Shown in pieces: positions 1 to 6,053 of a stretch of DNA of 9,376 nt (position 1 is the stretch's first letter; each line of letters opens with the position of its first letter). The stretch is from Puniceicoccales bacterium. Its GTDB lineage: Bacteria; Verrucomicrobiota; Verrucomicrobiia; Opitutales; JAIRLM01. Position numbers and translations under genes: made by a program. The notes beneath the pieces are model-generated. The model saw only the letters and a list, made by a program, of their open reading frames with translations, was not told the origin of the DNA and made no database searches. The stretch covers positions 1 to 9,376 of the forward strand of contig JAITFC010000025.1 in the NCBI GenBank assembly GCA_031281635.1. The letters are read 5' to 3'.

Positions 1-36
1 GCGGCGTTGATAAACGTCCGCGGGCAGTTTCTCTAT

Positions 37-1533
37 CTAACGCGTGTTGCCAGCTGTTTGTTGTAGGGCATTAGATGCCGCTTGGATAAGATTCATGGCA
101 AGAGTATACACAACCTCCATATTGCCGGTGGCCAGATTTACATAGTTGACAGGAACTTCCTGCTCCTTGGACATTTGGTCAATTCTACGTCTGATGTCAT
201 CGCTGAATGTCGACAACTCCATGCGACTTACATAAACTCTATCACTGGCGATAACATCGATGGCTTTTTTGTATATTTTGCAAGCTCCGTAGTTATAGGC
301 ATTATATATCGTCGTCCCATCCTCATTGTCAGCCTGTCGAATGTTGGGATAATTTGTTCGCGTGATCTTAATTTCATTATTTCCTTCCTTCCTAGTACTT
401 GCTGAGGTAAGCACGCATTTTTTTAATTCCCATCCATCTTCACTCCATCCAGGACTAATACCATGACATTTAAATGTTATCGGTGGCGACATTTCCGGTG
501 TGCTTAAAAACCAATTTACAAAATCGGCTTCCTGTAAATTTCTTGTTATAGAAGTTGCTCTAATGTCTTCGTAATCCGTGAAAATTTGACTATCCCCTGT
601 ATAATTTTTATACTCACGATATGCAAAATTACCACTAGTACAATGAACAACTGGCAGGTGAATTACAGTCTCACGCACATCCACGGAAACTGCGGTAGCG
701 CCGCTTACCACTGCTCCGTCATCTTTTACTGTATCTCTATTTATCCTCCAATTAGCATAGGGATCAGTTTCGGCTAATATTCTAGCTATTCTCACTCCGT
801 ATTGCGTCAGTGCCGGGGCAACAGCCTGCCAGGTCCAAGCGCCATGAATATCTCCTGCATCATCGCTCGTATCATTACCAAAAAGGTATACAGTATGCAA
901 CAATTCTTTGACCATCTCCATATTAACACCGGTGCAAAAGATGTGTGTTTTTGCCACTGCACCGACTTTGACCAAATCGCTGACAAAGCCCTGGCGCGTG
1001 TACATGGTGGCATACATGTTATTTTTATCTTTTTCCTCAAAACTACCAAGTAAAATCGACACATCACGATAGCACTCTTGTAACAACGACAGCGATGCAT
1101 TACTTTCCTCCAAGTCGGAAATATATGCATTCAATGTGGCAATTTGAATGCGGCTTGCCTGGTAGCTCAGCGCTAGGACACGACTAATGGTCGATATGTG
1201 TTGATTCTTCAGGGTAAAAAGTCGCGAAATATGCATGTAGGTTTCCATGACGACAGTATTATGCACTTCATCTTTGACTATGCGCCGCACGAAATCGCCG
1301 TTAGGATCTACGATATATCCTCCTCCCGCCTTTGGAGAATATCGGTTTAATTGATCTTCTAATGGATATTCTGATTGATATTCTAATTGATCTGCGACAT
1401 AGTCGGATACATCCCCTACTAGCTGATAATGATCCACATTCGGACTTGCCATGTCACTCCCCAGGAAAAATTGCCCTAGAAAATGATACGGATTTACCTC
1501 GGTAAAGAGGGCAAAAAGCTGTGCCACATCCAT
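37..1533 (-). CDS. Unrecognised 498-residue protein, paralogue of the 502-residue protein; candidate needle tip or needle-extension protein
   Basis: I do not recognise the family. ATG 1533-1531 has AGGAG eight bases upstream and lies 11 bases after sctI. Parts seen: an N-terminal domain (1-80) with a four-unit repeat at 48-63; a helical segment (about 95-165) including YISDLEESNASL; a soluble middle domain (about 165-430); and a final helix ending in LQQTAGNTR. It shares with the 502-residue protein a D-x-A-Q start segment, a G-[DE]-F-V motif (79-82) before the helix, the Y-I-x-D-L-x-E helix motif, and an ungapped C-terminal 64 residues. No signal peptide or membrane span is visible, which fits export by the secretion system. 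The tail resembles the needle subunit C-terminus. A role at the needle tip or as a filament is inference. The gene is AT-rich (37-40% GC in two 60-base rows I counted) compared with sctV (62% in one row). Confidence 0.5.
   Translation of the reverse strand: MDVAQLFALFTEVNPYHFLGQFFLGSDMASPNVDHYQLVGDVSDYVADQLEYQSEYPLEDQLNRYSPKAGGGYIVDPNGDFVRRIVKDEVHNTVVMETYMHISRLFTLKNQHISTISRVLALSYQASRIQIATLNAYISDLEESNASLSLLQECYRDVSILLGSFEEKDKNNMYATMYTRQGFVSDLVKVGAVAKTHIFCTGVNMEMVKELLHTVYLFGNDTSDDAGDIHGAWTWQAVAPALTQYGVRIARILAETDPYANWRINRDTVKDDGAVVSGATAVSVDVRETVIHLPVVHCTSGNFAYREYKNYTGDSQIFTDYEDIRATSITRNLQEADFVNWFLSTPEMSPPITFKCHGISPGWSEDGWELKKCVLTSASTRKEGNNEIKITRTNYPNIRQADNEDGTTIYNAYNYGACKIYKKAIDVIASDRVYVSRMELSTFSDDIRRRIDQMSKEQEVPVNYVNLATGNMEVVYTLAMNLIQAASNALQQTAGNTR
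1345..1392 (-). repeat. Four in-frame 12-base tandem units in the 498-residue protein gene
   Basis: Minus-strand units GATCAATTAGAA, TATCAATCAGAA, TATCCATTAGAA and GATCAATTAAAC encode DQLE, YQSE, YPLE and DQLN (residues 48-63). Neighbouring units differ at two to four positions. The repeat lies in the N-terminal domain, before the G-D-F-V motif, as does the repeat in the paralogue. Confidence 0.85.
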
Positions 1534-1544
1534 GCGATTTTCTC

Positions 1545-1934
1545 CTATCCTTGGTTGCGGAATAGGGTCTGCGCGCCCTGGGAAATTTTGTCGGCCGTCT
1601 TCGCCGCCAGATCGTTCATGTAGGCAAGCTGCGTCAATTGGAACTGCACTTGAATGAGATCTGCCATGTTTAATTGGCCGCGCCTGACGATGATACCGAT
1701 ATTTCCCATTATGCGGTCAAAATTCACCTTGAATTCATTGATCGGACTCAGCATTTTCTCGTAAATGCTCATTTCCTTTTCGGCATCTGCCACCTGACCT
1801 CGGGCCGGCCGCGGGACATTCGCATTCATCGCATTCATGAATTGGTCGATATCGCCAACTTGCGCCGTGCCAAAGGCGCTCGCTGTCGTACTTGTCCCAC
1901 CAACGGCCGTCACTGCTTCTACCGCTACTGACAT
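1545..1934 (-). CDS. sctI: Type III secretion inner rod protein SctI (YscI family)
   Basis: The 129-residue protein has an alanine-, threonine- and serine-rich flexible start (1-45) typical of secreted rod proteins. A helical part follows (about 48-80), then a C-terminal helical hairpin (84-125). The last stretch, QLTQLAYMNDLAAKTADKIS, follows the SctI family pattern of a hydrophobic helix carrying D-L-x-A-K, and it ends near the C-terminus as it should. SctI forms the short adaptor that joins the needle to the export gate and takes part in switching between substrate classes. ATG 1934-1932 has GGAGG about four bases upstream. It sits nine bases after sctG; Yersinia has yscH between G and I, which is absent here. 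Confidence 0.86.
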   Translation of the reverse strand: MSVAVEAVTAVGGTSTTASAFGTAQVGDIDQFMNAMNANVPRPARGQVADAEKEMSIYEKMLSPINEFKVNFDRIMGNIGIIVRRGQLNMADLIQVQFQLTQLAYMNDLAAKTADKISQGAQTLFRNQG

Positions 1935-1943
1935 ATTTCCTCC

Positions 1944-2393
1944 CTACCGTCCCTTTGATTTTAAAAACTTAAAATTTTCGTTTTTTAGATTCTCGGCAAA
2001 GGCTATCGCCTCTGGATCCGTCCCATCGTCGATGACTTCCTTGATGAGCATGTCACTTGCCGACGTCTGCCCGGCCATGCGAAAAGCCATCGCCGCCACC
2101 GCTTTGATGAGCTGGTTGTTTGGGTTGATTTTCGAAGCTTTTTCCGCGAGAATTGCGCAGGCATCGCGCAACCTTCCGCTATTGATGAGCGCAAAGGCAT
2201 AGCCGATTAGTGGCAATTCGGAGTTTGGCCGCACTGCGGCAATGCCTCCAAATATTGTCATTGCCAACGACGGTTTCCCCTGGCCACATGCCACATAGCC
2301 CAGCTGCATGAGTAGTTGCATCCACTCGGACTTGATGTCGGCGAATTCCTCTGGAATATCGTTAACATATTGTTCTACAGAATTTTGCGCCAC
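1944..2393 (-). CDS. sctG: Probable needle chaperone SctG (YscG-like TPR protein)
   Basis: The protein has 149 residues and three TPR-like hairpins: about 24-57, 58-91 and 92-122, the first two ending in RPN and NPN turns typical of TPR repeats. Patterns such as LLMQLGYVACGQGKPSLAM and YAFALINSGRLRDACAIL show the repeat spacing. In Yersinia the TPR-like YscG binds the C-terminal helix of YscF together with YscE. The gene follows sctF here as yscG follows yscF, and is the only TPR gene next to the needle gene. Start is GTG 2393-2391 with AGGAG about nine bases upstream. It could instead be a translocator chaperone of the LcrH/SicA type, which are also TPR proteins, but no translocator gene is adjacent. 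A charged tail (125-149) is extra compared with YscG (about 115 residues). Confidence 0.7.
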   Translation of the reverse strand: MAQNSVEQYVNDIPEEFADIKSEWMQLLMQLGYVACGQGKPSLAMTIFGGIAAVRPNSELPLIGYAFALINSGRLRDACAILAEKASKINPNNQLIKAVAAMAFRMAGQTSASDMLIKEVIDDGTDPEAIAFAENLKNENFKFLKSKGR

Positions 2394-2405
2394 TCAATTC
2401 TTCTC

Positions 2406-2726
2406 CTAACGTATATTCTGTGTTGTCTTCGTGAGAGCATCACCGGCCGCACGCAGGGTACCGGTCGCTAATCCCGAAGTTACCCCCCATGTCTGAGTCA
2501 TGCCCTGAATTTTTAGTAGAGAGCCCTGGTCGACGCTGGAAGCTGCCGTTGCCAACTCGTCGATGGCTGCGTTGAGCGAACTTTCCTGGTTGGACACAAC
2601 GGAACCGAGTAGCCGATACAAGGCATCCAAAGTGTAGCAGCTGCCCTCTGATCCGCCGACGGAACCGGTTCCGGTAAAAACTCCGGTGTCAGTTGTCGCA
2701 AAAATACCATATTCATTTTCTGACAT
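2406..2726 (-). CDS. sctF: Type III secretion needle subunit SctF
   Basis: The 106-residue protein has a long helix (about 32-62), a short turn, and a C-terminal helix (69-106), which is the needle subunit fold. A tryptophan at 80 sits where YscF has one (TQTWGV against INKWSV). The C-terminus TTQNIR resembles the QNFR end of the PrgI and MxiH needles, which faces the needle channel. Needle proteins usually have about 80-87 residues; here the first 30 are a glycine-, threonine- and serine-rich extension. The usual proline-bounded turn between the helices is missing (SSVDQGS instead). The start ATG 2726-2724 has GGAGG seven bases upstream. Genes for both expected chaperones flank it, sctE before and sctG after. 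The C-terminus is echoed in the two large proteins encoded at 4507-6015 and 37-1533. Confidence 0.87.
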   Translation of the reverse strand: MSENEYGIFATTDTGVFTGTGSVGGSEGSCYTLDALYRLLGSVVSNQESSLNAAIDELATAASSVDQGSLLKIQGMTQTWGVTSGLATGTLRAAGDALTKTTQNIR

Positions 2727-2754
2727 ATTTTTTCCTCCGCATATTCATTTTCTG
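2708..2754 (-). repeat. 15-base direct repeat bracketing the sctF ribosome site
   Basis: CAGAAAATGAATATG occurs twice on the minus strand, at 2754-2740 (just after the sctE stop) and 2722-2708 (codons 2-7 of sctF). The copies are identical and 32 bases apart; the GGAGG and the ATG of sctF lie between them. The offset is not a multiple of three, so the first copy is out of frame with sctF. Confidence 0.9.
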
Positions 2755-2988
2755 CTACCACCTAAAATTCTTCACAATCGATGTGGCCACACTTATAGCC
2801 TTTCGCAAAGAATCTCTGGCAACAAATTGTTTTTCACTCAGACCGACGTTCATACTCAGCGACACCTGTCGCAGCATGTCGTTCAGTTGGTCTAGGATTT
2901 CCTTCCGCCGCGCCGGATTTCTCAGCTCATTCTCCAGTGGAACGAGCGTCACTCTCTCCTTCTTCGATGAGTTCGCAAACGGTGTCAT
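2755..2988 (-). CDS. sctE: Probable needle co-chaperone SctE (YscE family)
   Basis: This small helical protein has 77 residues. The start is ATG 2988-2986, which overlaps the sctD stop as ATGA and has GGAGG seven bases upstream; the frame is open further up inside sctD, but this start is clearly better. From LENELRNP (residue 17) to the end it aligns over about 60 residues with Yersinia YscE as I recall it: LEEQL matches LENEL, and a matching final hydrophobic helix (AISVATSIVKNF against AIAIIHYVAGDL). YscE (66 residues) pairs with the TPR protein YscG to hold the needle subunit YscF soluble in the cytoplasm. Here the genes follow as D-E-F-G, just as in the Yersinia virC operon, and all three partners are present. 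The first 16 residues are polar and extra. The alternative is an unrelated small helical protein, which the context makes unlikely. Confidence 0.78.
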   Translation of the reverse strand: MTPFANSSKKERVTLVPLENELRNPARRKEILDQLNDMLRQVSLSMNVGLSEKQFVARDSLRKAISVATSIVKNFRW

Positions 2989-4373
2989 TGCAGTTCCTCC
3001 AATCGCATATTCACCTGTTTGCCTTCGCGGCCCAGTCGCAGCCCACCAATTTCTATGGAATCCACACGCCAACCACTCGGCAAAAAAGATCCGGGAAAAT
3101 ATTTTTTACCATCCACCGTAGTAATCCAACTCAACCCGCGCGATCCCACGGTAATCGCCTGAATTTGTGTCGGAAAAAAAGCGCTGATGGCCGTCTCCGT
3201 TTGCGCGGAAAATGTCTGCACATCGAATTCAACGGGAATGATGTCGCTGAATGTCTGTATGAGGGTTTCGGCTGCTACTTTCCACTGCTCCGTCTGCAGA
3301 ACACTGATTTTCCCATGGAAAAAGATGCGCATTGCCTCCGGCTCCGCCACAACTTCTCGCAGGCCGTTGGACGCCAAAATATCTTGTGTCACGCTAACAA
3401 CTTTGTCTGGCGTCATGACGTCATTGCGGATTTTTTTCACGCCGGCCACGTCGGAGAGAAGTCTCATGCGCAGTGCCTGCCACGCATCGCCATTCAGAGT
3501 GTAGCCGATGACGGAAAACACACCCGGTTGGATGGGAATTACGCGGAATGTCCCCTCGATCGTTCGCAGCATTTCCTCCAGCGTTTCCGTAATTTTCTCC
3601 GTGCTTCGCACATTGAAATGAATCCCCGGGTAGATGGACATGAGAACCGTTCGCAGCTCCCGCACTTCCATATTTGTCGGGACATAGCCCTCCACGACGA
3701 ACTGTTCTCTGTCCTTTCGGAGGGTCACCGTAGAAATGTAATTCATGTCGGCGATTTGCGCCTGCAGAGTTTTTTCCAACTCCAACGGAGAGATGCGCTT
3801 TTTTTTCGGCAGCATCGCTATGACAAACAGCCCCAGCAATAAAATGATCAGGATGGCAAAAAATAGTCCAACGCGTCGCATTGTCTTCGATTGCCGCTTA
3901 TCCTTGGCCATCTTGACTTGATCAATCCCAACGCTGATAGAATCCCGACTTTTCGCCGGGGCTTCGTCATTCGTCGCATTTCCCTCCTCCACATCCAGAT
4001 GCGGAGCATCCTGAGCGCTGATTTGTGGCCATTCGCCATCTGCAGGTCCCGTAATAAAATGCGTCACCCCGATGGTAATGAATTGAAAATTTTGCAGGGC
4101 AAACGCCTCGTCGCCGCTAATTCTTTTGCCGTCAACAAAAACCGGCCCGCCAAGAACTTTCACGTACAGGGAACCGCCCTCGAGGAATATTTCCGCGTGT
4201 TCTGCATTCACAAGTGCATCTGCAAGAACTAGATCCGCATCATTCCCGCTGCCAATGCGCAGCCGAGAATCGTGCTCATCCAGCTCCACTTCCGCCCCCG
4301 CGTGGGGGCCGGACAGAAGTTTTACTAGAAAGCGTTGTCCGACACCATTTTCCTCCCCTTGCGCCATTCTCAC
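2985..4373 (-). CDS. sctD: Type III secretion inner-membrane ring protein SctD (YscD family)
   Basis: At 462 residues the protein has the full SctD plan. A cytoplasmic FHA-type domain fills about 14-110. A charged linker follows to 164, then one membrane segment at about 167-187 (VGLFFAILIILLLGLFVIAML) flanked by basic residues. The periplasmic part (190-462) has small ring-building domains, for example around 194-265 and 266-330. SctD forms the outer of the two inner-membrane rings and links to the secretin. The FHA loops are degenerate: IGSGNDAD replaces the usual G-R and VNAEHAEI keeps only the histidine of S-x-x-H, so phosphothreonine binding is doubtful, as in many SctD proteins. The start is unsure: GTG at 4373 and ATG at 4367 differ by two residues, and neither has a ribosome site; a promoter candidate sits just upstream. 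The stop overlaps the start of sctE (ATGA). Confidence 0.93.
   Translation of the reverse strand: MRMAQGEENGVGQRFLVKLLSGPHAGAEVELDEHDSRLRIGSGNDADLVLADALVNAEHAEIFLEGGSLYVKVLGGPVFVDGKRISGDEAFALQNFQFITIGVTHFITGPADGEWPQISAQDAPHLDVEEGNATNDEAPAKSRDSISVGIDQVKMAKDKRQSKTMRRVGLFFAILIILLLGLFVIAMLPKKKRISPLELEKTLQAQIADMNYISTVTLRKDREQFVVEGYVPTNMEVRELRTVLMSIYPGIHFNVRSTEKITETLEEMLRTIEGTFRVIPIQPGVFSVIGYTLNGDAWQALRMRLLSDVAGVKKIRNDVMTPDKVVSVTQDILASNGLREVVAEPEAMRIFFHGKISVLQTEQWKVAAETLIQTFSDIIPVEFDVQTFSAQTETAISAFFPTQIQAITVGSRGLSWITTVDGKKYFPGSFLPSGWRVDSIEIGGLRLGREGKQVNMRLEELQ
2986..3000 (-). promoter_or_regulatory. Ribosome binding site and coupled start of sctE
   Basis: GGAGG (3000-2996) inside the end of sctD lies seven bases before ATG 2988-2986, which overlaps the sctD stop as ATGA. 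This fixes the sctE start and suggests coupled translation of ring protein and needle co-chaperone. Confidence 0.85.
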
Positions 4374-4506
4374 GCAGTATGGAACACTGCTATGGCGCTG
4401 TCAATGGAATTCAACGGACTTCCTTTAAGTTTTACGAATTTTTTTTATTTTCTTCTTACTTCGGCCCCAAGTTCATGGACGTTTTTACCGAATCGGAAAG
4501 TGTCTT
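4374..4506 (-). other. Intergenic gap between the 502-residue protein gene and sctD
   Basis: This 133-base stretch splits the cluster into two blocks. It holds the promoter candidate and an A-rich tract. I found no stable hairpin followed by a T run after the upstream stop codon, so no rho-independent terminator is called. The only ORFs on the minus strand are a few codons long. Read-through from the upstream block is therefore possible. Confidence 0.6.
4376..4404 (-). promoter_or_regulatory. Candidate sigma-70 type promoter for sctD
   Basis: On the minus strand a perfect TTGACA (4404-4399) is followed after 17 bases by CATACT (4381-4376), which matches four of six bases of the -10 consensus. 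An A-rich tract lies upstream (about 4436-4460), as in UP elements. This is the only sizeable gap in the cluster (4374-4506, 133 bases), so an internal promoter is reasonable. The expected transcription start, about seven bases past the -10 box, falls at or next to the sctD start codon. Whether this phylum uses such a consensus is unknown. Confidence 0.4.
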
Positions 4507-6015
4507 TCAACGGACATTGCGCGTCGTCGCCTTCAACGTGTCTTCGAATTTTGCTATGATGGCCGTTGCCGTGGAAAAATTCGCCTGCATATCACCGGAC
4601 ACTACGTTGACGCGCATCATGCAGTTACTAATTTTGTTATTTATTTCGTCATTGCTAAAGCGCAAGTGGTCGCAAATTGAGGTAAGATCTTCGCGACTAA
4701 CCCAAAATAGAATATCCTCGTCGTCATATTCGTATTCGGACACCATGTTTGCTTGAGTAATTGGAATATATGCATATTCTTCTTCCGGAGCACTATCCCC
4801 CGTAGTTTTGAAGTCGTATTCAATCTTTTTCAGATGACGATCATAGCGATTGTAAATGCAAATATGTTCTTGAGTTGCTCCGGCAAAATAATGCGAAGCA
4901 GCATCCACATTGGGACCTACAGTAACTTTACCAGTGGATGAAAAAACTCTCTGCAAATCCGCACTATTTGTAACTTTGCCATTTGTTCCTCCAGTCAAGG
5001 AGTTAAACCATTGGTCTATTTCTGCAATGATATCCTTTTGATTTGGGTCATTTTTCTCCTGTCGCCAGCCATCTCCCCAGGTCTGGTCGTGGTCTCCGCC
5101 GCGGAAGTATTTCCAAAACACGCTCTCGCCAGTTTTGGTGGAATCACCGATTTGTCCGCTCCACATCATTGTTAAATTGCTATTGATGTAACCTATTTTT
5201 GTGGTTACATCATAGGTGCCAAGGGCTGGTGTGCCGGAAACTAGTCCCAAATGTCCCTCGTGCTGAATGTAAACATATCTTGGTTCGACGGCAATGACAA
5301 CGGATTTAAGTATAAAATCTCTCGCATAGCCGAAATCATCATTTACCATTGGAATGCGACTATTGCCATCGGACAAGGTTGCCTTATATATGGAAAATGT
5401 GTGATAGCATTTCATGAATTCTGCCGTTTGCTTTTGCATTCTCTCCGCCTCGTCTAGCAGATCATTGATGTAGGCAGCTTGATAATTCATATGCTGATAG
5501 ACAAGACCAAGAGTAACGATCAGTGCATTCATGCGGCGAAATATTTTTGCCGATGGCATCACGAGTTGCGTGTAATGCAGAAAAATCGGTGTAGTCGTGC
5601 CCCTTGGAGTTACTTTTACAAACTCACCACCACCTCGTACGGATAATTCATACTGCCCATCCGTGCGCACATTATAGTATACGATGCGGCTACTTCCGTG
5701 GTCGTATTCATCCCAGTTTGACATCCAGTATTCAAGCCAATCATCAGAATATTCGTCACGATATTCGTCTGGTATGTCTGGAATTTGCGGTTCCGTCCTG
5801 CCAGTGATTTCCACCTCATCGAATCCGTAGCGCAGGCGAAATGGAAATGAGTCCGTGCCGGTCATGTAAAAACTTTCCATGTCGGGGGCGAATTCGGCCA
5901 ATTCACTGGCGACGATGGTCGGATTCACACCATTATTCATGGTCTTGATGAGCTCCCAGAATACGCTTGCCTGTGCAAGATCTTGAAAATCACTCAAATT
6001 TTCCGGTGGTTGCAT
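4507..6015 (-). CDS. Unrecognised 502-residue secreted-type protein with needle-like C-terminus; candidate needle tip protein
   Basis: I do not recognise the family. The start is set at ATG 6015 because GAGGAG lies eight bases upstream; the frame opens earlier at 6042, but nothing like a ribosome site precedes that. Visible parts: an N-terminal domain (1-140) with an acidic/aromatic repeat at 82-97; a long amphipathic helical stretch (about 148-210, including YINDLLDEAERM); a soluble aromatic- and glycine-rich middle (about 215-430); and a final helix. The last 64 residues align without gaps to those of the 498-residue protein at 37-1533 (17 identities). The end, TLKATTRNVR, resembles the end of SctF (ALTKTTQNIR). 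No signal peptide or membrane segment is seen, so a pore-forming translocator is unlikely. Position right after sctV recalls lcrV near lcrD in Yersinia. Tip protein is inference; filament subunit or effector remain possible. The middle is AT-rich compared with its neighbours. Confidence 0.55.
   Translation of the reverse strand: MQPPENLSDFQDLAQASVFWELIKTMNNGVNPTIVASELAEFAPDMESFYMTGTDSFPFRLRYGFDEVEITGRTEPQIPDIPDEYRDEYSDDWLEYWMSNWDEYDHGSSRIVYYNVRTDGQYELSVRGGGEFVKVTPRGTTTPIFLHYTQLVMPSAKIFRRMNALIVTLGLVYQHMNYQAAYINDLLDEAERMQKQTAEFMKCYHTFSIYKATLSDGNSRIPMVNDDFGYARDFILKSVVIAVEPRYVYIQHEGHLGLVSGTPALGTYDVTTKIGYINSNLTMMWSGQIGDSTKTGESVFWKYFRGGDHDQTWGDGWRQEKNDPNQKDIIAEIDQWFNSLTGGTNGKVTNSADLQRVFSSTGKVTVGPNVDAASHYFAGATQEHICIYNRYDRHLKKIEYDFKTTGDSAPEEEYAYIPITQANMVSEYEYDDEDILFWVSREDLTSICDHLRFSNDEINNKISNCMMRVNVVSGDMQANFSTATAIIAKFEDTLKATTRNVR
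5725..5772 (-). repeat. Four in-frame 12-base tandem units in the 502-residue protein gene
   Basis: Read on the minus strand the units encode PDEY, RDEY, SDDW and LEYW (residues 82-97). The first two DNA units, CCAGACGAATAT and CGTGACGAATAT, are close copies; the last two are degenerate. The product is an acidic/aromatic tetrapeptide repeat in the N-terminal domain. Confidence 0.7.
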
Positions 6016-6030
6016 GGCATTTTCTCCTCT
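6013..6030 (-). promoter_or_regulatory. Ribosome binding site that sets the start of the 502-residue protein
   Basis: AGAGGAG (6030-6024) lies eight bases before the ATG at 6015-6013. The longer in-frame ATG at 6042 has no purine-rich site in front, so the later start is preferred. An out-of-frame ATG at 6020 lies between them and would give only eight codons. Confidence 0.75.
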
Positions 6031-6053
6031 TTTGCGGCTCATTGTACGGCGAT

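Noticed and set aside
1..36. Start of a further gene (for example sctJ) downstream of the 498-residue protein
   Set aside because: No start codon with a ribosome site is present in these bases; a gene could begin just beyond the window.
2513..2761. An 82-residue frame overlapping sctF
   Set aside because: It shares the SENEY-like start only because of the 15-base direct repeat; the rest is an out-of-frame reading of sctF with no family features.
2755..3072. A longer version of sctE starting inside sctD at 3072
   Set aside because: The extra 28 residues are read from sctD coding sequence in another frame; the ATGA overlap with GGAGG at 3000-2996 is a far better start.
2937..3842. A 301-residue open frame on the plus strand opposite sctD
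   Set aside because: It lies wholly antisense to the well-supported sctD and sctE genes, has no ribosome site and encodes a histidine- and cysteine-rich sequence of no family character.
4374..4506. Rho-independent terminator in the gap before sctD
   Set aside because: No GC-rich hairpin followed by a T run on the minus strand was found; the A-rich tract alone is not enough.
37..6015. The two large proteins as pore-forming translocators (YopB/YopD type)
   Set aside because: Neither has a hydrophobic stretch long enough to span a membrane, which translocators need.
4507..6042. A nine-residue longer start for the 502-residue protein
   Set aside because: No purine-rich site precedes 6042, while the ATG at 6015 has GAGGAG at the right distance.
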